Part shown: positions 1-4,593 of the stretch, piece after piece
How positions within the stretch are numbered: position 1 is the first letter of the stretch
How the letters are laid out: each line of letters begins with the position of its first letter
Notes under the pieces: model-generated
Seen by the model: the letters and a program-made list of their open reading frames with translations, nothing else
What the model was told of the DNA's origin: nothing
Database searches by the model: none
DNA from: an uncultured Alistipes sp.
GTDB lineage: Bacteria; Bacteroidota; Bacteroidia; Bacteroidales; Rikenellaceae
Direction: 5' to 3'
NCBI GenBank assembly: GCA_947174575.1
Contig: CAMWJM010000070.1
Span: 1 to 6,697, forward strand
Length of the DNA stretch: 6,697 nucleotides
Translations under genes and position numbers: made by a program

Positions 1-950
1 CTTCGCCTTTTGCGGCATCGCCGTTCCTGTCTCCTTTCGCATCGTCGCCGTTCGCTACCATAGATTCGGCGGTGCTGCAAGCAAACGCTCCGACATATAA
101 GCCAACAGGCGAATCATCCGACGATTCGGCCGATGTTTCATTGGATATTCCGGCCGATATTCTTTCGTCCGAGATTTTCACTCCTCTTTATCGCACCGTG
201 GAGCCGCAGGAGATCTTCGGCGCGGCTTCGACCCGCACGACCGAAATCGCAGTGCCGGCCCCCGATCCCAAGCCCCTGCGGCCGCTGACCGACACCCCCT
301 ATTTCGAAACGCTGGTGCTGCTGCTCACGGCGGCCTATGCGATCTTCCTCTATCGCCACCTCAACGACATCGTGCTGCTGTTGGGGCGGGTTTTCCGCCC
401 CCGGGCTTCGCACGAACGACTCGTCGACGCCTCGGGCGGCGGCAACAACATCCTCCGTTTCCTCAACATCGCGGCGGTCATCGGGTTGTTCGTTCTGGGT
501 GCCGCCATCACCCGGTATGCCGACACGCAGCTGCCGGCCGAGGAGACGGCGGCCTGGCCCCGCAAACTGCTCGCCACGGCCAGCCTGCTCGTCGCTGCCG
601 TGGGGGTGGCGATCATCGCCTATCAGTCGCTGGTGCTCAAAACCGTGGGCGCCGTGACGCTCTCCCTGCCGTTCATGGATCAGATCTGGACGCTCAAACG
701 CACCTACTTCGCCCTGGCGGCTATCGTCGCCGCGCCCGTGTTCCTGCTCCTGGCCCTCGTGCCGTCGGCCTCGGGCACGACCTGGTTCTACATCCTGGCC
801 GGCGAATCGGCCGTTACGGCAATCTTATGTCTCAGAGAGACGTCGCAGCTGTTTCTTGCAAAAAAAATTCCTATTTTGTATTGGTTTTTGTACCTTTGCG
901 TCGTGGAAATCTTCCCTTTCAGCCTGCTGTGGCTGATCGCGACCAGATAA
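1..950 (+). CDS. DUF4271 integral membrane protein, 5' end outside the window
   Basis: The reading frame is open from the first full codon at position 3 to the TAA at 948-950, giving 315 visible residues with no ATG in the first 70 bases. The gene therefore probably starts upstream; a GTG at 72 is possible but unsupported. The visible N-terminus is low-complexity (four SPF tripeptides in the first 17 codons), followed by a soluble acidic, Pro-rich stretch to about residue 95. About six hydrophobic segments follow, near residues 101-118, 151-170, 189-207, 235-252, 260-276 and 290-312. The ending, YLCVVEIFPFSLLWL, resembles the conserved C-terminus of DUF4271, a Bacteroidetes inner-membrane family of unknown function commonly found beside hemD. 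The stop lies 36 bp before the hemD start. Codons 840-898 are AT-rich and unlike the rest of the gene, apparently because they carry a promoter. Family call is from recalled sequence character; function is unknown. Confidence 0.8.
   Translation, partial: SPFAASPFLSPFASSPFATIDSAVLQANAPTYKPTGESSDDSADVSLDIPADILSSEIFTPLYRTVEPQEIFGAASTRTTEIAVPAPDPKPLRPLTDTPYFETLVLLLTAAYAIFLYRHLNDIVLLLGRVFRPRASHERLVDASGGGNNILRFLNIAAVIGLFVLGAAITRYADTQLPAEETAAWPRKLLATASLLVAAVGVAIIAYQSLVLKTVGAVTLSLPFMDQIWTLKRTYFALAAIVAAPVFLLLALVPSASGTTWFYILAGESAVTAILCLRETSQLFLAKKIPILYWFLYLCVVEIFPFSLLWLIATR
868..898 (+). promoter_or_regulatory. Probable promoter for hemD-rnpA-yidD, inside the DUF4271 coding end
   Basis: TACCTTTG at 891-898 matches the Bacteroidetes -7 consensus TAnnTTTG exactly. 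It sits at the end of an AT-rich run starting near 851, in an otherwise GC-rich region. The -33 element is weak: the expected place (about 867-871) reads ATTCC, while a perfect TTTG at 875-878 is only 12 bp away instead of about 20. Transcription would start near 905, giving an 80-nt leader before the hemD start at 987. This is a consensus match plus composition; no transcript was seen. Confidence 0.55.
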
Positions 951-972
951 TCCGCCAAGCAACAATAACCGC

Positions 973-981
973 AAAAGGAGG
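973..981 (+). promoter_or_regulatory. Strong Shine-Dalgarno that sets the hemD TTG start
   Basis: AAAAGGAGG lies 5 nt before the TTG at 987-989. There is no in-frame ATG until codon 87 of HemD, so this site decides the start. Such a strong anti-16S match is unusual in Bacteroidetes, where most genes use weak or no Shine-Dalgarno signals. It probably compensates for the poor TTG codon. Confidence 0.75.
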
Positions 982-986
982 TACCT

Positions 987-1847
987 TTGAAAATCGCCAG
1001 CGTATTGGTTTCGCAGCCGAAACCGGCCATCATCGAGAAATCGCCGTTCTACGAGTTGTCGCGACGGCACGAGGTGGAGATCGCCTACAGGCCTTTCATC
1101 CGCGTGGAGGGCGTGTCGCTCAAGGAGTTCCGCGCCCAGCGGGTCGAGATTCTCGATCATACCGCCGTCATCTTCACGTCGCGCACCACCGTCGACAGCT
1201 TCTTCCACATCTGCGAGGAGGCCCGGATCGCCGTGCCCGAGACCATGAAATACATCTGCCAGACCGAAGCCGTGGCGCTCTATCTGCAGAAATACATCGT
1301 CTACCGCAAACGCAAGATTTCGTTCGCCGACGGGTCGTTCACGTCGCTCATCGAATTGATCATCAAGCATAAGGAGGAAAAGTTCCTGCTGGCGCTCAGC
1401 GAACCCCACAAACCCGAGTTGCCCGACGCGCTGTCGAAACTCAAGCTGGCCGTCGATCCGGTGATCCTGGCCCGTACGGTCGCGGCCGATCTCGATGCCG
1501 TGCACCTGCAGGACTACGGGCTGCTGGCCCTCTACTCGCCCTCGGACGTCAAGACGCTCGTGGGGCGGCACAGCGTCGCCGACCTGCCCCCCGTGGCGGT
1601 TTTCGGCGACGGGACGCTGCGCGCGGCCCTCGATGCCGGACTGCGGGTGCTGGCCAATGCTCCTACGCCCGAAGCCCCCTCGATGGCCAAGGCGATCGAC
1701 CTCTATCTGACCAAAATCGAACGCGGCGAACCGATCGAACCGGTAGCCCCCACGACCGACACCCACAAGGAGGAGTTCCTGCGCACCCAGCAGCACAAGC
1801 TGGCCAAGAGTCGCACGCGCCGCGCAAGCGCCGAAACCCGCAAATAA
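987..1847 (+). CDS. hemD: Uroporphyrinogen-III synthase (HemD family)
   Basis: HemD closes hydroxymethylbilane to uroporphyrinogen III, the branch point to haem, sirohaem and cobalamin, in the cytoplasm. The protein is 286 residues. It begins MKIASVLVSQPKP and has the Bacteroidetes HemD landmarks: KSPFYEL (18-24), LDHTAVIFTSRTTVD (56-70), TMKYICQTE with YLQKYIVYRKRKI (86-111), LYSPSDVKTL (182-191) and APTPEAPSM near the end of the fold (225-233). The TTG start is chosen because a strong Shine-Dalgarno precedes it and the N-terminus then aligns with the family. Past about residue 245 a polar tail of about 40 residues ends in a Lys/Arg-rich stretch (271-286), longer than the HemD proteins I recall. 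The gene follows the DUF4271 gene by 36 bp and precedes rnpA by 11 bp, so hemD, rnpA and yidD probably share a transcript. The family is clear; activity in this organism is assumed, since no other haem gene is visible. Confidence 0.88.
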   Translation: MKIASVLVSQPKPAIIEKSPFYELSRRHEVEIAYRPFIRVEGVSLKEFRAQRVEILDHTAVIFTSRTTVDSFFHICEEARIAVPETMKYICQTEAVALYLQKYIVYRKRKISFADGSFTSLIELIIKHKEEKFLLALSEPHKPELPDALSKLKLAVDPVILARTVAADLDAVHLQDYGLLALYSPSDVKTLVGRHSVADLPPVAVFGDGTLRAALDAGLRVLANAPTPEAPSMAKAIDLYLTKIERGEPIEPVAPTTDTHKEEFLRTQQHKLAKSRTRRASAETRK

Positions 1848-1858
1848 ACAGCCGGAAG

Positions 1859-2281
1859 ATGCCCGACCGTTCGCTTCCCCGCACAGAGCGGCTTCGGTCG
1901 CTCGGAGCCATTCGCCGGCTTTTCGAGAGCGGCCGAAGCGGGTTCGTATTTCCGTTCCGATACATATGGTACGCCGAACCGGATACGGCGCACTCCGTCG
2001 AAGTGCTTTTTTCCGTTCCCAAGAAGTTCCACAAGCGGGCCAACAAGCGCAACCTGCTGCGCCGCCGCACCAAAGAGGCCTATAGGTTGCAAAAGCAGCT
2101 GCTCATCGGCCCCGACGACCGGCCTTTCGCGCTCGATCTGGCGTTGATCTATTCGTCGAAAGAAATCGTGCCCTACAAGCAGATCGCCCATGCCGTGCGG
2201 AAAATCCTCTCTGCAATCCGCGAACAAATGCAAACGGACAGCCGGCAACCGGTCGATGCCTTTCGATCGACGCGACCATGA
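1859..2281 (+). CDS. rnpA: Ribonuclease P protein component
   Basis: This small basic protein binds the catalytic RNase P RNA and helps it remove 5' leaders from tRNA precursors. The 140-residue protein begins with a LPRTERLRS segment typical of RnpA (6-14). It carries the family RNA-binding signature after [17 protein letters not shown] (49-65), continuing as [11 protein letters not shown] to residue 76. The Phe/Tyr-rich strand near 30-38 ([10 protein letters not shown]) precedes it. The final 20 residues are polar and probably disordered. The ATG at 1859 follows the hemD stop by 11 bp; GGAAG (1854-1858) abuts the start directly, too close to be a normal Shine-Dalgarno, so coupling from hemD is likely. 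The stop overlaps the yidD start. The usual partner of rnpA in other phyla, rpmH, is not here. Confidence 0.93.
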   Translation: MPDRSLPRTERLRSLGAIRRLFESGRSGFVFPFRYIWYAEPDTAHSVEVLFSVPKKFHKRANKRNLLRRRTKEAYRLQKQLLIGPDDRPFALDLALIYSSKEIVPYKQIAHAVRKILSAIREQMQTDSRQPVDAFRSTRP

Positions 2282-2523
2282 ACGACAAAATGCGCTTTTC
2301 GTTCCGCCGGCTATCGGCTCTGCCGCTGTTGCTGCTCGTACGTTTCTACCAGCTTTGCATCTCGCCGCTCACGCCGCCGACCTGCCGCTATACGCCCACC
2401 TGCTCGCAATATGCCCTCGAAGCGCTGCGCAAATACGGCCCGCTGAAAGGCGGCTGGCTCGCCCTGCGGCGCCTCGCCCGCTGCCACCCCTGGGGCGGAA
2501 GCGGATACGATCCGGTACCATAG
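2278..2523 (+). CDS. yidD: Membrane protein insertion efficiency factor YidD
   Basis: YidD is a small membrane-associated protein that assists YidC-dependent insertion of inner-membrane proteins. The 81-residue product has a hydrophobic, amphipathic N-terminal segment (12-30). It is followed by the diagnostic Cys-containing block [19 protein letters not shown] (36-54) and [18 protein letters not shown] at the C-terminus (64-81), with Cys36, Cys42 and Cys69 in the family positions. The ATG at 2278-2280 overlaps the rnpA TGA at 2279-2281 as ATGA and has no visible Shine-Dalgarno, so it is probably translated by re-initiation after rnpA. The stop at 2521-2523 lies 4 bp from the stop of the convergent CDF exporter gene. 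Confidence 0.94.
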   Translation: MNDKMRFSFRRLSALPLLLLVRFYQLCISPLTPPTCRYTPTCSQYALEALRKYGPLKGGWLALRRLARCHPWGGSGYDPVP

Positions 2524-2527
2524 ACGG

Positions 2528-3424
2528 CTATTCGCACTGCCCGCTGCAGTGCTCGGAAAGGGTTTCGCATTCGAGCGTGGCATGGGCGATGCCGGCATCT
2601 TCGAGCAGCCCTTTCAGCAGCGGTTTCACCCGGGCCATGGTGCAGGGATCGGCGAGCACGACGTGCGCCGTGAGGGCATTCTCCGTGGTGCTGATCGCCC
2701 AGACATGGATGTGATGCACCGCCTCGACCCCCTCCACGGCGGTCATCCGGCGCTCCAGATCGGCCACGTCGATGCCTGCAGGCACGCCGTCGAGCGAAAG
2801 CCGCAGGCTGTCGCGCGTCAGCGACCACACCGACACCACGATCACCGCCGCCACGATCAACCCCACGATAGGATCGACGATCGTCCAGCCCGTGCGAGCG
2901 ATCACCAGCCCCGAGACCAGCACGCCCACCGACACCAACGCGTCGGCCGCCATGTGGAGGTAGGCGCCCTTGACATTGAGGTCGCGCTTGCGATCCCTCA
3001 TGAAGAGCCACGCCGTGAATCCGTTGATCACTACGCCGATACCGGCCGTCCAGGCGATAGCCCCGCCCTGAATCGGCGCGGGATACCGCATGCGCCCCAC
3101 GCTCTCGGCGACGATGACCCCCACGGCGATCAGCAGCAGCAACGAGTTGAGCAGCGAAATGAGCACCGTGCTTTTCTTATATCCATAGGTATAGCGCGCC
3201 GTAGGCCGCATCCGGGCCAAGCGGAACGCCCACATGGCCAGCAGCAGACTCGCCACGTCCGAAAGGTTGTGGCCCGCATCGGACAGCAGCCCCATGGAGC
3301 CGTACCACAGGCCGGCCAGAAACTCCACGACGACGAACGACACGTTGAGAGCGATGCCGATCACAAAAGCGCGGTCGAGCGACGAAATACGGTGTGCGTG
3401 CGAATGGGAGTGGGAATGGCTCAT
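2528..3424 (-). CDS. CDF-family divalent metal exporter, zinc type (CzcD/ZitB-like)
   Basis: Cation diffusion facilitators export Zn2+ or similar ions from the cytoplasm by proton antiport. The 298-residue protein has a His-rich N-terminus (His at 3, 5, 7, 9 and 11, alternating mostly with Ser), six predicted TM segments between about 17 and 203, and a C-terminal cytoplasmic domain. Metal-site motifs are intact: DAGHNLSD in TM2 (49-56; His52, Asp56) and HMAAD in TM5 (His157, Asp161). This HD-HD arrangement is the zinc/cobalt-type site rather than the DD-HD of YiiP-like carriers. HHIHVW (237-242), His254 and a Cys/His-rich tail (Cys286, His292, Cys293, Cys297) suggest further metal binding. 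The frame stays open upstream to 3574, but the ATG at 3424 is chosen because family homology begins at MSHSHSHSH. It overlaps the stop of the hemerythrin-LuxR gene by ATGA, indicating one operon. Metal choice is inferred from motifs. Confidence 0.92.
   Translation of the reverse strand: MSHSHSHSHAHRISSLDRAFVIGIALNVSFVVVEFLAGLWYGSMGLLSDAGHNLSDVASLLLAMWAFRLARMRPTARYTYGYKKSTVLISLLNSLLLLIAVGVIVAESVGRMRYPAPIQGGAIAWTAGIGVVINGFTAWLFMRDRKRDLNVKGAYLHMAADALVSVGVLVSGLVIARTGWTIVDPIVGLIVAAVIVVSVWSLTRDSLRLSLDGVPAGIDVADLERRMTAVEGVEAVHHIHVWAISTTENALTAHVVLADPCTMARVKPLLKGLLEDAGIAHATLECETLSEHCSGQCE
2534..2552. other. Hairpin at the convergent yidD/CDF junction
   Basis: GCACTGC and GCAGTGC form a perfect 7-bp stem around the 5-nt loop CCGCT. 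It lies 11 bp past the yidD stop and inside the last codons of the CDF gene. There is no T-run on either side, so it is not a classical intrinsic terminator. It could mark or protect the 3' end of yidD mRNA, or be a by-product of the Cys codons in the CDF tail. Confidence 0.3.
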
Positions 3425-4353
3425 GCAGGGTTGTCGGTTATGGAATCTTTGATTTGAGAGAGTTCGACCAGCTTGTTGACGATAGCGTAGATCGTCAGAC
3501 CGGCCGCCGAATGGATCTGCAATTTCGATGCAATGTTGCGCCGATGCGTAATGACCGTGTGGGTCGAGATGCACAGCTGGTCGGCGATCTGCTTGTTGGT
3601 CAGCCCCTTGACCACACAGACGATGATCTCCCGTTCGCGGGCGCTCAACGGCTCCCGACGCTCCTCGGCCACGGAGTCGTCGGCCGCCAGGCGCTCGACG
3701 GCAGGGATGAAAATTTCGTTCTCCACGGCGTTGTGCGACGCCAACTCCTCCTCGCAGGTGAAAATGTCGTAGAGCACACCGTTCAGCTCGTTGCTGCCGC
3801 CCGAGGGGTAGTATTTGATGATGATGTTCTTCAACTCGCGCAGACGGTCTTCGATCCGGTCGTGATGCCGGCGGAAGACGTCGATCGAGTAGTCGGCTTT
3901 CCGCTCGCCGGCGAGCAGGGCCTCGACATAGGGGAACACCGACCGCTCCTCGTAGGTCATGTGGCGGTCGACCTCGGCGACATATTCATCGAAATAGCGC
4001 ATGATCGCGAACGACACGTCGTTCAAGCTGCAGTCGACAGCCTCGATCAACTTGCGCCGAATGGCCGGCAGACGGAAATCGAGAAAGTAGCCGTGCGAAT
4101 TGTGGAGATAATCCAGCAACGACCGCACCGACACCTCGGCGGCCAGCTCCTCGCCGGCGCCCGGGTCGACCGACAGATTGACCACGGCCAGAAACGTAGC
4201 GACGTCGACCTTATGTTCGGCGCACACCTCGCCCACGCTCTTGTCGCCGAAGCCCAGCGCGATGCCGAACCGGCTCATGATCTGCAACACCGGATAGCGA
4301 CTGCACACCAAATCGCTCATCCGTTCGTCCGAAGAATACCGAGATTTATACAT
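3421..4353 (-). CDS. Hemerythrin-like (RIC/YtfE-type) di-iron domain fused to LuxR-type DNA-binding domain
   Basis: Likely a one-component transcription regulator of 310 residues. Residues 13-60 resemble the ScdA_N domain of RIC proteins (YPVLQIMSRFGIALGFGDKS), but the usual Cys-Cys-Gly-Gly is replaced by Gly-Phe-Gly. Residues 75-222 form a hemerythrin-like bundle with a full candidate ligand set: His84, His131, Glu135, His163 (or 164), His207 and Glu211. The spacing nearly matches E. coli YtfE (His84, His129, Glu133, His160, His204, Glu208). Residues 233-297 are a LuxR/GerE helix-turn-helix: LSAREREIIVCVVKGLTNKQIA, then ISTHTVITHRRNIASKL. There is no response-regulator receiver domain, so the signal probably enters through the di-iron site (O2, NO or iron/redox state; inferred). 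The ATG at 4353 is the first in frame after a stop; Met12 is an alternative start. A 240-bp upstream region carries promoter-like repeats, and the gene is coupled by ATGA to the CDF exporter. Targets are unknown; self-regulation is plausible. Confidence 0.88.
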   Translation of the reverse strand: MYKSRYSSDERMSDLVCSRYPVLQIMSRFGIALGFGDKSVGEVCAEHKVDVATFLAVVNLSVDPGAGEELAAEVSVRSLLDYLHNSHGYFLDFRLPAIRRKLIEAVDCSLNDVSFAIMRYFDEYVAEVDRHMTYEERSVFPYVEALLAGERKADYSIDVFRRHHDRIEDRLRELKNIIIKYYPSGGSNELNGVLYDIFTCEEELASHNAVENEIFIPAVERLAADDSVAEERREPLSAREREIIVCVVKGLTNKQIADQLCISTHTVITHRRNIASKLQIHSAAGLTIYAIVNKLVELSQIKDSITDNPA

Positions 4354-4385
4354 TATTCATGAATTCGAAAATCAAAAGCTCTATT

Positions 4386-4398
4386 GAAAACGTTCAAA
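4386..4398. repeat. 13-bp direct repeat, copy nearest the regulator gene
   Basis: GAAAACGTTCAAA here is identical to the copy at 4460-4472, 74 bp away. This copy lies in a longer palindrome, TTGAA-AACG-TTCAA (4384-4397), which also reads TTGA-N6-TCAA, the core spacing of CRP/FNR-family operators. On the minus strand its flank, AAAATTTG (4402-4395), is one mismatch from a -7 box, with TATG (4426-4423) 20 bp upstream. It may be an operator, a second promoter, or both. Confidence 0.55.
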
Positions 4399-4459
4399 TT
4401 TTCGCAGGTTTTCTTGCCTCGGCATAGCACGAACAAGTTCGCCTCTGCACTCGGCTTAC

Positions 4460-4472
4460 GAAAACGTTCAAA
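4460..4472. repeat. 13-bp direct repeat, copy overlapping the promoter -7 box
   Basis: This is the second exact copy of GAAAACGTTCAAA. It overlaps the candidate -7 box at 4476-4469 and the predicted start point, where a repressor would act. The palindrome is weaker here: the outer half is ACGA instead of TTGA (4458-4471). Confidence 0.55.
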
Positions 4473-4500
4473 AATAGGCACCTTTCGCGATGCCGGCAAT
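4469..4500 (-). promoter_or_regulatory. Candidate Bacteroidetes promoter for the regulator/CDF operon
   Basis: Read on the minus strand, TATTTTTG at 4476-4469 matches the -7 consensus TAnnTTTG. ATTG at 4500-4497 lies 20 bp upstream, the right distance for a -33 TTTG with one mismatch. Transcription would start near 4462, leaving a leader of about 108 nt before the regulator's ATG. Consensus match only. Confidence 0.5.
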
Positions 4501-4593
4501 ACCTAAAAAGAGGGATTCGCCACAACGACCGGCCCAGAACACCCCGAACACACGGAACGCTCCGAATACTCGACGGTTCCGATTCCCATGCCT

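Larger units (their letters stand above)
4354..4593. other. Intergenic region between the LTA-synthase-like gene and the hemerythrin-LuxR gene
   Basis: This is the only sizeable non-coding stretch in the window. The side near the regulator (4354-4480) is AT-rich and holds a 13-bp direct repeat, two candidate minus-strand -7 boxes and a TTGA-N6-TCAA palindrome. The other side (4500-4593) is GC-rich. It carries only a weak 6-bp stem (CGGAAC 4553-4558 with GTTCCG 4576-4581, 17-nt loop, no T-run after it), so no convincing terminator for the upstream gene is seen. Confidence 0.7.

Noticed and set aside
72..74. GTG as the start of the DUF4271 gene
   Set aside because: No Shine-Dalgarno or promoter precedes it, and the frame is open to the window edge with protein-like SPF repeats.
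825..1796. 323-codon minus-strand open frame across hemD
   Set aside because: It covers the antisense of a well-conserved HemD. Composition is repetitive (Gly, Arg, Asp, Leu) and there is no start signal or domain.
3391..3424. Short tandem repeat near the CDF start (alternating GTG/GGAATG units)
   Set aside because: It is simply the codons for the His-Ser N-terminus, with varied synonymous choices, rather than an independent DNA repeat.
2549..3457. 302-codon plus-strand His/Arg-rich open frame across the CDF gene
   Set aside because: Antisense of CDF membrane segments; the His/Arg richness mirrors its codon use and does not indicate a metal-binding protein.
3425..3574. 50-codon N-terminal extension of the CDF exporter
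   Set aside because: It lies wholly inside the regulator's LuxR domain, shows no family similarity, and the ATG at 3424 gives the expected His-rich CDF N-terminus.
3394..4362. 322-codon plus-strand open frame across the regulator
   Set aside because: Antisense shadow of the hemerythrin-LuxR gene; no recognisable motifs.
4553..4581. Possible terminator after the LTA-synthase-like gene
   Set aside because: Only a 6-bp stem with a 17-nt loop and no following T-run on the minus strand.
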